A DNA stretch of 64,000 nucleotides from Geothrix campi (lineage in GTDB: Bacteria > Acidobacteriota > Holophagae > Holophagales > Holophagaceae), in contig NZ_JANHMP010000001.1 in assembly GCF_024609265.1 (NCBI RefSeq), positions 1,791,505 to 1,855,504 on the forward strand. Reading direction: 5' to 3'. Shown here piece after piece: positions 42,942 through 51,815 of this stretch. The notes under the pieces are model-generated. The model was not told the DNA's origin and did no database searches. It worked only from the letters and a program-made list of their open reading frames with translations. Position 1 is the stretch's first letter, and each line of letters opens with the position of its first letter. The translations under genes and the position numbers were made by a program.

Positions 42942-43730
42942 TCAGAACGTGCCTTGGACAAGGCCTCCGTCCACCAGCAGGCTCTGGCCGGTGAGGTAGC
43001 TCGCGGGCTGGCCGCAGAGGAAGGCGATGACGGCGCCGACCTCACCGGGGTCTCCGATGCGGGCGGCGGGGATGGCCGCGGCGGTGCGGGCGTAGTACTC
43101 GTCCATGGTGATGCCTTCGGCGGCGGAGCGCAGCTCAGCCAGGTGGACCTGGCGGTCAGTCATCACGTGGCCAGGCAGGACAGCGTTCACCGTGATCCCC
43201 TCCGCGGCTGTCTCCAGGGCTAGGGTGCGGGTAAAGCCCGATAGGCCGGCCCGCAGGGTGGAGCTGATGGTGAGCAGGGGCGTGGGCTGCTTGGCCACCA
43301 GGCTGGTGATGTGGACGATGCGGCCCCACTGGGCGGCCCGCATGCCGGGCAGGACAAGCCGTGACAGGCGCACCACGTTCATCAACGTGGATGCCACCCC
43401 GGCGGCCCAGTCGTCGTCGGAGAGGTCTGCGGAGCCTGCGGCCTTGGGACCGCCCGTGTTGGTCACCAGGATCTGCACGGGACCCATCGCGGCCCCCGTG
43501 GCCTGATGCCAGCGGGCCAGATCCTCGGCCTTGGACACGTCCGCCGCCACCGTGAGGGCGGGCACGCCCAGGGCCTCCAGCTCGGCCTTCACCGCCGCCA
43601 GGGCATCCTCGCTCCGCCCGCATACGGACACCGCGCAGCCTTCCGCTGCCAAGGCCAGGGCCGCGGCCCGACCCAGCCCCTTGCTGCCCGCCGCCACCAT
43701 GACCACCTTGCCGCGAATGCCGAGATCCAT
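42942..43730 (-). CDS. SDR family protein with degenerate catalytic motif
   Basis: 262 residues, Rossmann fold: MVAAGSKGLGRAAALALA (NAD(P) Gly motif), ILVTNTGGPKAAG (NNAG-like), HITSLVAKQP (Ser present). The usual YxxxK reads I-S-S-T-L (TISSTLRAGL), so Tyr and Lys are absent. This resembles the 3-oxoacyl-reductase-like SDR subgroup that lacks the catalytic tetrad. It probably binds a nucleotide but reductase activity is doubtful. ATG 43730 has AGGAGG upstream. Minus strand, next to a lipoprotein gene. Confidence 0.85.
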   Translation of the reverse strand: MDLGIRGKVVMVAAGSKGLGRAAALALAAEGCAVSVCGRSEDALAAVKAELEALGVPALTVAADVSKAEDLARWHQATGAAMGPVQILVTNTGGPKAAGSADLSDDDWAAGVASTLMNVVRLSRLVLPGMRAAQWGRIVHITSLVAKQPTPLLTISSTLRAGLSGFTRTLALETAAEGITVNAVLPGHVMTDRQVHLAELRSAAEGITMDEYYARTAAAIPAARIGDPGEVGAVIAFLCGQPASYLTGQSLLVDGGLVQGTF

Positions 43731-43744
43731 GGGTTCCTCCTGGG

Positions 43745-44317
43745 CTACCGGGGTGCGGATGGCGTTTGTTCGACGGGCGCGGCCGCGGTGGAGGCCGGCT
43801 CGGGACGTCGGGGAGCGGCGGGCGGCGGGCACCCCTGGGCCTGCCCCAACCCCTTGAGGTAGGCCCGTCGGGTCAGGCCCGCGGCGACGGCCTCGGCCAC
43901 CAGCCGGGAGCGGCGTTCGGCTCCGCTCAGCTTCCGCACCCAGCCCCGGAAGGGGATGAGGCCCTCGGTCGTATGGCGCACGGCGCCCACGGCCGCGCCG
44001 CCCGCCTCGGCCCGGCCGCGTTCGCCCAGGCTTGGAGCCGCTGCCGGCGGAGCATCCAGGTCCGGAGGCAGGGCCGCATCCAGCTGCTGCACCTCTGCCA
44101 CCAGGCCGGCGCAGCTGGGATCCGCCGGTGGTCCGTAGGGGGCCTTCTGGGCCGCCAGCAGGATCGGCGGGATCTTGGCGCGCACCAGGTTGAGGTCGCC
44201 CAGGGGCGCGGTGGCGGCATCCGACAGGTTGGCCGCCTCGGGCTTGGAGCAGGCGGACAGGGCCAGCAAAGACGAAAGGGTCAGCAGGGACGACACCAAG
44301 ATCCGGGGGGTTGCCAT
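43745..44317 (-). CDS. Small lipoprotein of unknown family
   Basis: 190 residues. Signal sequence ILVSSLLTLSSLLALSACSK with lipobox LSAC and lipid Cys at about 23. A low-complexity Pro/Ala-rich C-terminus (PPPAAPRRPEPASTAAAPV) follows a helical middle (LVAEAVAAGLTRRAYLKGLG). No catalytic motif. A TATACT box about 10 bases before the start, as read on this strand, may be its -10. It lies upstream of the SDR on the same strand. Confidence 0.75.
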   Translation of the reverse strand: MATPRILVSSLLTLSSLLALSACSKPEAANLSDAATAPLGDLNLVRAKIPPILLAAQKAPYGPPADPSCAGLVAEVQQLDAALPPDLDAPPAAAPSLGERGRAEAGGAAVGAVRHTTEGLIPFRGWVRKLSGAERRSRLVAEAVAAGLTRRAYLKGLGQAQGCPPPAAPRRPEPASTAAAPVEQTPSAPR

Positions 44318-44381
44318 GGCGCGAAGTATACCGGGCCCTCCCGGCCCTGAAGCCTCCGGGCGCCACTGCTACCCTCGGAGG

Positions 44382-45125
44382 ATGCCCGCCCTGGAACTGG
44401 ACTCCCTCACCAAGCGCTTCGGCGACAAGACGGCCGTCGACGACCTCAGCCTCGCCCTCGAACCCGGTGCCTTCCTGGGCCTACTGGGCCGCAACGGGGC
44501 CGGGAAGAGCACGACGCTGAAGATGGTGACGGGCCTGCTGAAGCCCACCTCGGGCCGCATCCGAGTGCTCGGCCTGGACCTCGAATCCGACCCCCTCGCC
44601 GTGAAGCGCCAGATCGGCGCCATGCCCGAGGACATGGCCCTCCTCGACATGCTAACGGGTCCCCAGTACCTGCGCTTCGTGGGCCGCATGTACGGCATGC
44701 CGGACGCCCTCATCGATGGCCGTCAGGCGGAGCTGTTCGACACCCTGGACCTGGCGCCCGGCCCGAAGACGCTCATCGCGGACTACAGCTTCGGCATGAA
44801 GAAGAAGGTAGCCCTCTGCGCGGCGCTCATCCACGGGCCCAAGGTCGTGTTCCTCGATGAGCCCTTCGAGGGCATCGACCCCGTCACCAGCCGCACCATC
44901 AAGGACATCCTCCAGAGCCTGCAGCAGAGCGGCGTCACGTTGGTGCTCACCAGCCACATCCTCGAAGTGGTGGAGAAGCTCTGCCCCCTCATCGCCATCC
45001 TGGACGAGGGCCGGCTCAAGGGCTTCGGCCCCCTGCAGGAACTTCGCCGAGGCAATGAAAGCCTCGAACAGCTCTTCGTCGATCTGGTGGGTGGCCCCCA
45101 GAAGGAGGGCCTCTCGTGGTTGTGA
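44382..45125 (+). CDS. ABC transporter ATP-binding protein
   Basis: 247 residues. Walker A GRNGAGKSTTL (about 36-46), ABC signature YSFGMKKKVAL in place of the consensus LSGGQ, Walker B VVFLDEPFEG with catalytic Glu, and H-loop LTSHIL. ABC-2 exporter type. ATG 44382 directly follows CGGAGG (very short spacing). Its last 10 bases overlap the permease gene, so the two form an exporter pair. Substrate unknown. Confidence 0.93.
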   Translation: MPALELDSLTKRFGDKTAVDDLSLALEPGAFLGLLGRNGAGKSTTLKMVTGLLKPTSGRIRVLGLDLESDPLAVKRQIGAMPEDMALLDMLTGPQYLRFVGRMYGMPDALIDGRQAELFDTLDLAPGPKTLIADYSFGMKKKVALCAALIHGPKVVFLDEPFEGIDPVTSRTIKDILQSLQQSGVTLVLTSHILEVVEKLCPLIAILDEGRLKGFGPLQELRRGNESLEQLFVDLVGGPQKEGLSWL

Positions 45126-46720
45126 GCCCCTTCCGCGCCCTGTTGGCCGCCCACGGACAAGCCACCTGGAACCGCTCGGCCCGGGAGCTGGGACGGCAGG
45201 GTGCCTGGGCCCTGGCCCTGGCGGTGGGCGTGTTCTCCCTGCTTGGGGCCCTCGGCCTGCTCCTGGGTGGGGGCGCCCTGGGCTGGCTCCTGGGGAGCCG
45301 CCTCGAACGGCCGGTCGTCATCACGATCCTCGGCACCCTGCTCGCCTTCCTGGGCTTCGGCGGCGGCCTCATTGGCGGCGTCCTGGGCGGCGCCCGGGAG
45401 CTGGCCTGGGAGACCTACCGGGGCTTCCCCCTGCGGCTGCGGACCCTCTACCTGGCGGAGCTGACGGCGGGCCTGGCGGACATGCTGCCGCTGACGATGG
45501 GCCTGGCCCTGACGGGGCTGATGCTGGGCATCGGTGCGGCGGCACCCTGGACTTTGCCGCTGATCCCGCTCGTGCTTCTCGAGACGCTGCTGATGCTGCT
45601 GGCCCTCCAGCTGCTGGTGGGGGGCCTGGCTGCGGCCCTGGTGAAGCGCCTCCGCCTCGCCCTGGTGGGCCTGGGGATCCTGGCCTGGCTGGGCTCCACC
45701 CTGATGTCCTCCGGCCTGCCGAAGCGCGGGGCAGGGCCGTCCACCCGCCCCCTCCAGGCCGCCCAGGTCGAGAAGGCCCAGGCCCTGGGGCGGGGCGCCG
45801 CCCGGGTGCTGGAAGCCCTGCCCACCCATGCCGCCGCCCGGAGTCTGGCCAAGGCGCAGGCTGGGCAGTGGAGCGCGGCCCTGGCCCTGCACCTCTACCC
45901 GCTGGGCCTGCTGGCGCTGGTGATGGTCCTGGGCGCGCGGATCATGGCCCGGGAGACGAGCGGAGCCACGGCCCCGCCCTCCACCACCCGTAGGCCCGAT
46001 CGCCTGTGGAGTTTCCGGCATCCCGCCGAAGGTCTCGGACGGCTCCATTTCCAGACGCTCATGCGCAGCCACCTGGGCCGCTTCGCCTTCCTGATGCCCC
46101 TCATGACCGTGGTGCTGCTGAAGGGTCCCTTCGCCCAGTTCAAGGCGAACCCCCTCTGGACCGTGCCCGCGGCCTTCGCCTACCTGTCCCTGGTGGCGAA
46201 CAACTTCGTGTTCAACCAGTTCGGCCTGGACCGGCACGGCGTGAAGGGCCTGCTGCTCCTGCCGGTGGGGCCGGAGGATCTGCTCAAGGGGAAGCTGCTG
46301 GGCATGGCGGCCCACCAGGGGCTCCAGGCCCTGGCGCTGGCGGGCTTGCTGCTGGCTGTGGATCACGCGGGGCTCATTCCCCTGCTCGGCGGCATGCTGC
46401 TCATGGGCTGCATCTTCCTGGCCCAGACTTCGGTGGGGCAGTGGACCTCCACCTGGGCGCCGCGGCCCATGGCCATGGATAGCCTCAAGAACAACAACAT
46501 GCCCTTCGCCCTGGGCCTGCTGAGCGTGGCCACCTCGGGCTTCTGGGCCAGCCTCTTCGGGGGCGCCTACGCGCTGCTGGCCTGGAGCTCGCCGCGGCTG
46601 CTGGTGCCGGGCATGGCGCTCCTCTTCGGGCTGGTGCTGACGGCGCACCTGCTGCTGCTGCCCGCGGCGGCCGCGGCCCTGGACCGGCGCCGGGAGAAGC
46701 TGGTGGAGGCCCTGGGATGA
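45116..46720 (+). CDS. ABC-2-type exporter permease
   Basis: 534 residues with about 12 hydrophobic segments in two blocks (45-210 and 320-530), separated by a hydrophilic middle of about 90 residues. Segments such as FRALLAAHGQATWNRS near the N-terminus and FQTLMRSHLGRFAFLMPLM at the start of the second block suit an ABC-2 permease. GTG 45116 is chosen for GGAGG at 7-base spacing. It overlaps the ATPase gene and is overlapped by the next gene. Confidence 0.88.
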   Translation: MVVSPFRALLAAHGQATWNRSARELGRQGAWALALAVGVFSLLGALGLLLGGGALGWLLGSRLERPVVITILGTLLAFLGFGGGLIGGVLGGARELAWETYRGFPLRLRTLYLAELTAGLADMLPLTMGLALTGLMLGIGAAAPWTLPLIPLVLLETLLMLLALQLLVGGLAAALVKRLRLALVGLGILAWLGSTLMSSGLPKRGAGPSTRPLQAAQVEKAQALGRGAARVLEALPTHAAARSLAKAQAGQWSAALALHLYPLGLLALVMVLGARIMARETSGATAPPSTTRRPDRLWSFRHPAEGLGRLHFQTLMRSHLGRFAFLMPLMTVVLLKGPFAQFKANPLWTVPAAFAYLSLVANNFVFNQFGLDRHGVKGLLLLPVGPEDLLKGKLLGMAAHQGLQALALAGLLLAVDHAGLIPLLGGMLLMGCIFLAQTSVGQWTSTWAPRPMAMDSLKNNNMPFALGLLSVATSGFWASLFGGAYALLAWSSPRLLVPGMALLFGLVLTAHLLLLPAAAAALDRRREKLVEALG

Positions 46721-47523
46721 ATCCCGAGGCGCTGCGGCTGGCGGCGGAGCTGGGCGGATCGGTGCTCTCGGCGCCCGGCGGCGGGTTCGTCCTCGTGGAG
46801 CGGATCCAGGGCCACGGCCTGCCGCAGATCCTGGTGCTGGGGCGGACGGCGGAGGACCTGGTCGAGCCCCTGGCGGCTGCGGCCGCGATCCAGGCCCGGG
46901 GCCTGGCGGTGAACGTGCTGGGCCTCGTGCCGGCGCCCGGCTGCGACCTAGCCTCCACCCTGGACCTGCACCGCCGACGCCTGGGCGCCCTCGTTTGCGC
47001 CCTGGACGCGGGCCTGCCCTGGCTGGACGGGAAGCCCATGCTGGTCCGGCGCCTGCCGGGCCGCATCGCCCGGACCGTGCCCGTGGCCCTGGAGAAGGCC
47101 CCCATGGGCCCCCTGGAGAAGGCGGACCTGAAGCTATTCCTGCCGGACTGGGACAAGGCCCGCCGCAAGATGACCTTCCGCCGCCCGGAGTGGCGGGAGG
47201 CGCCAGATCACGTGGAGCACGGCGGCTTCGAGGCGGACCTCTGGCCCGGCGTGCCCCTGCCCGAAGGCGCCGAGCTGCGGGTGCCGCCCCTGGTGCTGCC
47301 GGAAGCCACGGCCCTCACCGACGCCCTCCGCACGGCCCTGCGCACCGCCACGGGCCAGCCCATCCCCTTCCTACCCCTGCCCGGCGACCCCGCCCCCCTC
47401 CACGCGCTGCGCACGCTCACGCCCGAGGCCACCGCCTTCCGCGGGCCCGCCCGGGCCTGGGAGCTGGCCTTCGAAGGGCTCTCCCGCCTGCCCGCGCCGC
47501 CACACTTCTGCGCGCGCTGCTGA
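46717..47523 (+). CDS. Hypothetical protein coupled to the ABC exporter
   Basis: 268 residues, no recognised family and no signal peptide or membrane segment. It overlaps the permease stop by ATGA, which argues for a functional link. Composition is Leu/Ala/Pro-rich; recognisable bits are GGGFVLVERIQGHGLPQILVLG, a charged stretch KLFLPDWDKARRKMTFRRPEW (about 137-158), and a terminal CARC (CxxC) as the last residues. No active-site motif can be assigned. Confidence 0.65.
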   Translation: MNPEALRLAAELGGSVLSAPGGGFVLVERIQGHGLPQILVLGRTAEDLVEPLAAAAAIQARGLAVNVLGLVPAPGCDLASTLDLHRRRLGALVCALDAGLPWLDGKPMLVRRLPGRIARTVPVALEKAPMGPLEKADLKLFLPDWDKARRKMTFRRPEWREAPDHVEHGGFEADLWPGVPLPEGAELRVPPLVLPEATALTDALRTALRTATGQPIPFLPLPGDPAPLHALRTLTPEATAFRGPARAWELAFEGLSRLPAPPHFCARC

Positions 47524-47632
47524 AGGCCATCGGGCGCAGGATGCCGTTTTTACATGAAGGCGCGCCCGGTGGAAATGTGTATATTTTCAACAACTCGGCA
47601 TTTTTGGCTTTGACTCAAGGGGGAGGGTGCCC

Positions 47633-48793
47633 ATGGTGCTTGCCAAGCGGTTGCCATCCCGGCCTCCCCGATCCACCTGGTTCGCCCCGGCCCAGCGCGC
47701 CCCCCACCGCACGCTCCAGATGGAAGCCGAGGCCTGCCTGGCCAACCCAGTCGCCCAGTTCCTCACCGCCTCCCTGGACGGGCTGGTGCTCATCCTGGAC
47801 TGCCACCGCCAGGTGCTGGCGGCCAACGCCTCGGTCCAGGCCCTGGTGGGGGCGACCTCCGAGGCTCTGATGGGCCGCCGCCCGGGGGAAGTCTTCGGGT
47901 GCATCCACGCAGAGGAGGGCCCGGGGGGCTGCGGCACCAGCAGGGCCTGCGCCCACTGCGGCGCGGTGCTGGCCATTCTGGAGGGGCAGCGCACCGGCCG
48001 CCCGGCTCGCTCCGAGTGCCTCCTCATGCTTCGCAACGGCGACACCACCCAGTGCGCGGAGTTCGAGATCGCCGTCAACCCCCTGCGGGTGGGCCGCCAC
48101 GAGTTCCAGGCGGTCTTCCTCCATGACGTCAGCCCCACCAAGCGCCGGGACGCCCTGGAACGCCTCTTCTTCCACGACATCGCCAACCTCATGCAGGGCA
48201 TCCGCGGCTGGAGCGACCTGCTGTGCGCCGGGGGCGCCAGCACCCAGCAGGTGGCGGATAAGCTCGTGCGCCTCACGGGCCTCCTGGACCGCGAGCTCCA
48301 GAGCTACCGGGCCATGGTCCAGGCCGAGCACGGCGAGCTGCGCCCCAACCTGCGCGAGGTCCCGCCCATAGAGATCCTCCAGGACGTCCGGGACCTGCTC
48401 TCCCGCCACGCCACCGGCGGGAGCCGCCCTGTGGTCCTGCGGGCCATCTCGGCCGAGCCCATCCGCACCGATCCCGAGCTGCTCTCCCGGGTGATGCTCA
48501 ACCTGGCCGTCAACGCCGCCGAGGCCATCGCGCCCGGGGAGTCCGTCACCCTGTCCGTCCGCCCGGTGAACGGCCAGCTGCGTTTCCAGGTGCACAACCC
48601 CGGCGAGATCCCCCAGGCCATCCGCAGCCAGATCTTCCTCCGCTCCTTTAGCACCAAGGCCGACAGCGGCCGGGGCCTGGGCACCTACGCCGTGAAGCTC
48701 TTCGGGGAGAAGGTGCTGGGCGGCAAGGTGGGCTTCGACACCGGCCCGCCCGGCACCACCTTCTGGATTGACCTGGACCTGTTCCCCGCCTGA
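47633..48793 (+). CDS. PAS-domain histidine kinase with a four-cysteine cluster
   Basis: 386 residues from ATG 47633 (GGAGG 6 bases upstream). PAS-like sensor about 35-170, containing four clustered cysteines, C90, C100, C106 and C109 (GCIHAEEG, GGCGTSRACAHCG). The phospho-acceptor region is FFHDIANLMQGI (about 176). The HATPase domain has N-box LNLAVNAAEAI and G-box SGRGLGTYAVKLFGEK. No membrane segment is seen, so it is probably cytoplasmic. The cysteines may bind metal, Fe-S or haem. No response regulator is adjacent. Confidence 0.88.
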   Translation: MVLAKRLPSRPPRSTWFAPAQRAPHRTLQMEAEACLANPVAQFLTASLDGLVLILDCHRQVLAANASVQALVGATSEALMGRRPGEVFGCIHAEEGPGGCGTSRACAHCGAVLAILEGQRTGRPARSECLLMLRNGDTTQCAEFEIAVNPLRVGRHEFQAVFLHDVSPTKRRDALERLFFHDIANLMQGIRGWSDLLCAGGASTQQVADKLVRLTGLLDRELQSYRAMVQAEHGELRPNLREVPPIEILQDVRDLLSRHATGGSRPVVLRAISAEPIRTDPELLSRVMLNLAVNAAEAIAPGESVTLSVRPVNGQLRFQVHNPGEIPQAIRSQIFLRSFSTKADSGRGLGTYAVKLFGEKVLGGKVGFDTGPPGTTFWIDLDLFPA

Positions 48794-48850
48794 GCGGCCT
48801 CCGGGCAGGGCCGGAAGGGTAAGGTAGGGGGAACCTCCCATCGAGACCCC

Positions 48851-50182
48851 ATGCCCGACCGCGTCGGCAAGTTCGAGATCCTCCGCACCCTGGGCCAGGG
48901 GGCCATGGGCGAGGTGTTCCTGGCGCGGGACACGACGCTGGGGCGCGAGGTGGCCCTCAAGACCATCCGGCCCCAGGCGGACGCCGAGGCCCTGGGCGAT
49001 CTGAAGGCCCGCTTCGCGCGGGAGGCCCAGTCCGCCGCCGGGCTGCACCACCCCAACGTGGTGACCATCTACGAGTTCGGCGAGGCGGACGGGCTGCTCT
49101 ACTTCGCCATGGAAGTGGTGGAGGGCCCCAGCCTGGAGAGCCTCCTGCGCCGCCAGGCCCTGGCGCCCCGGGCCTTCCTGGAGGCCATGGCCCAGGTCTG
49201 CGACGGCCTCCAGGCCGCCCACCAGAAGGGCATCGTCCACCGGGACATCAAGCCCGCCAACATCATGATCGCCCGCGAAGGCGAGCGGCCCGTGGCCAAG
49301 ATCCTGGATTTCGGCGTGGCGAAATCGCTGGGCCAGGAGGCCACCCAGACGGGCATGGTGGTGGGCACCCTCGCCTACATGGCCCCCGAGTACCTGAGCC
49401 GGGGCCAGGCCACGCCCTCCGCCGACCTCTTCGCCGTGGGCGTCATCCTCTACGAGGGCCTGGCGGGGCACCGCCCCTTCCAGGGCGACACCAACGGCTC
49501 GCTCATCTACTGCATCCTCAACGAGCCCGCGCCGGACCTGGACACGAGCCGCCTGGAGGGCCTGAGCCCCGCCCTGCGGGACCTGGTGACCCGGGCCCTG
49601 GCCAAGGATCCCCTGGAGCGCTTCGGCTCCGCGAAGGATCTGGGCGAGGCCCTGCGCGCCGCCCTGGATCCCGCCTGGCGCCCCCAGGACCAGCCCTCAG
49701 ATCGGCCCTCCGATCAGGCCACCGTGGCGCTTCCCCACCCCGCGAAGGCCGCGCCCCGGCGCCGCGGGGCCTGGGCCCTGGGGCTGGCGAGCCTACTGGC
49801 CGCGGGCGGCGCCTGGTGGGCCCTGCGCCCGGCCCCGCCGAGAAACGCCGCCATGGACGACGCCGCCCTCAAGGGGGCCGAGGCCCTGGTGGACAGCGAC
49901 CCCCTCAGCGCCCTGCGCATCATCCGCGACGTGATGGCCCAGGCCCCGCCCGGCCAGCGGGTGGACCCCGACGCCCTGGCCCTCCTGCTGGTCGTCCAGT
50001 ACCGCGCCAAGGACCTGGAAGGCTTTCTCGCCACCCTCAAGGACGCCCAGGCCCGAGGCGTCCCCGCTGTCGACCTCCTCCAGAACCGCCGCTACAAAGC
50101 CATGCTCACCCAGGACCACAAGGCCGGGCGGCTGCCGGCGGAGCTGAGGGCGCGGCTGTTGAAGGGGGAGTACGGGGACTGA
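48851..50182 (+). CDS. Membrane-anchored Ser/Thr protein kinase
   Basis: 443 residues. Hanks-type kinase domain 1-270: G-loop LGQGAMGEVF, Lys37 (VALKTI), HRDIKPANIM catalytic loop, DFGVAK, and GTLAYMAPE activation segment end. A single hydrophobic stretch, ALGLASLLAAGGAWWAL (about 305-322), would anchor it with a short C-terminal domain outside the cytoplasm. This lacks PASTA repeats; the C-terminal domain (about 330-443) is helical. GGAGG-like sequence precedes ATG 48851. Target unknown. Confidence 0.93.
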   Translation: MPDRVGKFEILRTLGQGAMGEVFLARDTTLGREVALKTIRPQADAEALGDLKARFAREAQSAAGLHHPNVVTIYEFGEADGLLYFAMEVVEGPSLESLLRRQALAPRAFLEAMAQVCDGLQAAHQKGIVHRDIKPANIMIAREGERPVAKILDFGVAKSLGQEATQTGMVVGTLAYMAPEYLSRGQATPSADLFAVGVILYEGLAGHRPFQGDTNGSLIYCILNEPAPDLDTSRLEGLSPALRDLVTRALAKDPLERFGSAKDLGEALRAALDPAWRPQDQPSDRPSDQATVALPHPAKAAPRRRGAWALGLASLLAAGGAWWALRPAPPRNAAMDDAALKGAEALVDSDPLSALRIIRDVMAQAPPGQRVDPDALALLLVVQYRAKDLEGFLATLKDAQARGVPAVDLLQNRRYKAMLTQDHKAGRLPAELRARLLKGEYGD

Positions 50183-50479
50183 GCCTCGGATGGGCCGGCC
50201 AACCGTTCGGAGGTGGATTTCGCCCGTTTGCACGATTCTCTTGAAGATACAGGACCAGTGTGTCTCCATGGAAAACACCTAAGATCTTTCACCTACCGAG
50301 TGTTTAGGCGGCCTCTCTCTCAGATTACTCAGGCACGGCAATTATCCGTTCACCCAGTATCCAATCAGCAGTTACACCGCTGCAGCTCAAATTAGGCAAT
50401 CTTCACCTATGCTTGACCCTTCGTCCAAATTTAGATAGGCCTTCTTTAGACGGATTGCATCTTCATTAGGAGTTCCTCC
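50183..50479. other. AT-rich upstream end of the islet, no gene recognised
   Basis: 297 bp with lower GC than the flanking genes. It holds short inverted repeats (AAACACCTAA and GTGTTTAGG at about 50272-50318). No credible coding frame of normal length. AGGAGTTCC just before 50480 supplies the ribosome binding site of the HEPN gene. It probably carries the islet promoter. Confidence 0.55.
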
Positions 50480-51658
50480 ATGGACTGGCAGAGCGCAGAA
50501 CTGTCTGATTCAAAAGGTCTAAAAATTCCGGACAGATGGCTACATCTTTACTACTATGAAGCGCTTAATATCTTGTTTCGTTTCGAGAATGCTTTACGAA
50601 TTTTTGTATACGTCATTTTGAAACGAGAACTTGGAAAAGATTGGGATCTTGCGGCTGTAAGCGATGGCGCGACTATCCGGACCGAAACCCGTAAGCGAAT
50701 TGCTCAGGCTCGAGAGCACGGCTATCTGGGTGACGAGGTGACATCACCAGTGCTCTACTTGAATAGCGGTGAACTCACGCAAATTCTTATCTCTGATGCG
50801 TATTGGAGGTACTTCGCTGGTTATTTCAAAGCAACCAAAGCAGTCGTATTAACCAAGCTGCAGGAGATTGGAACTGTAAGAAATTCACTTGCCCATTTTC
50901 GTCCCGTCAAACAGGACGATGTGGACTTGATCAAACAGAATTCCAAACATGTATTACTTGAAATCGAGCGATGTCTTATACAAATTTCCACGATTGCCAA
51001 TGTTGTACCAACAAATTCAACAGAGCCATGGTATAAAGAATTAAAATCCATTGGGAGCAAACACCTCACTACATCACTCTATTTTAGTCGTGATCAAGAA
51101 TGGGTTCGCATTGAACTAATCTACCCAATAGCAACACTCGTTAAAAATCTTTATGGTGAACATTTTTGCAGCTTTAAGGTTACCAACTTACAGACTCTTC
51201 AATTGCTACGCCAGTATCAAGCAATTCGTGATAATTGCATTTATGTGAGCGAAGATCAAATCTCCGCACAGTTTAATGACGATTTTTCCATAGCTGCTTA
51301 TAAACCTGTAAGCATCATTCTAGCAAAGAAAACTTTAAACAAGGTTTACGAAGACATCTCAACTGCGATTCGGGATATCGCCGTTAAGGTCGAATCAGAG
51401 ACTGCTCTGCTCCTCGAGGACAATCTAGCTTGCGGTGAATTGATAGATTCCCAAACCGGGCATGCAATACCTCGAGAAGGACAGGATAGTAATAAATACT
51501 GGAGTTTTTCTATGGACAACCTTAAGACATCTGTGTCAGGGATCGAAGAAGTTGAATTTTGGGGACAAAGAAGTCACTATCACGACGACTTCGTTGCTGC
51601 AACAGCCAGGTACCCTTGGATGCCTTCTACTGTTTCAAAACCGAATTGGTTCGACTGA
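50480..51658 (+). CDS. HEPN-domain protein (probable defence-type RNase)
   Basis: 392 residues. N-terminal segment LHLYYYEALNILFRFENALRIFV resembles Swt1-type HEPN domains. The RX4H ribonuclease motif is R134-N-S-L-A-H139 (TVRNSLAHF). The rest (about 190-392) is unassigned. Codon use is AT-rich (many AAA, AAT, ATT), unlike the neighbours, which suggests recent transfer. HEPN proteins are typically toxins or abortive-infection RNases; that role is an inference from the motif. A 122-bp repeat begins 2 bases after its stop. Confidence 0.8.
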   Translation: MDWQSAELSDSKGLKIPDRWLHLYYYEALNILFRFENALRIFVYVILKRELGKDWDLAAVSDGATIRTETRKRIAQAREHGYLGDEVTSPVLYLNSGELTQILISDAYWRYFAGYFKATKAVVLTKLQEIGTVRNSLAHFRPVKQDDVDLIKQNSKHVLLEIERCLIQISTIANVVPTNSTEPWYKELKSIGSKHLTTSLYFSRDQEWVRIELIYPIATLVKNLYGEHFCSFKVTNLQTLQLLRQYQAIRDNCIYVSEDQISAQFNDDFSIAAYKPVSIILAKKTLNKVYEDISTAIRDIAVKVESETALLLEDNLACGELIDSQTGHAIPREGQDSNKYWSFSMDNLKTSVSGIEEVEFWGQRSHYHDDFVAATARYPWMPSTVSKPNWFD

Positions 51659-51659
51659 A

Positions 51660-51781
51660 GGCCTAATCCTCCGCTCGACGTAGGATCCCGCCTGCCTTGC
51701 CCTCCGCTCTCTCTCGCTTCCTCGCTTCCTCCGTTCCGTTCAGCGCCTCCTTGCAGGTAGGGCAGGTTAACTTCCATTGTC
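51660..51781 (+). repeat. 122-bp cassette-like repeat, copy A
   Basis: Begins GGCCTAAT right after the HEPN stop and ends GGTTAACTTCCATTGTC. The last 51 bases match copy B (52504-52554) at 37 positions without gaps. The GGCCTAA start and the middle CGCTCTCT also match. Internal complementarity: CCCGCCTGC with GCAGGTAGGG. Looks like an integron attC-type site in placement, size and fold, but does not match the attC core consensus exactly. Confidence 0.6.
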
Positions 51782-51815
51782 AGGCTTCTACATTACTCAC
51801 ACAGAGGTGATCCAC

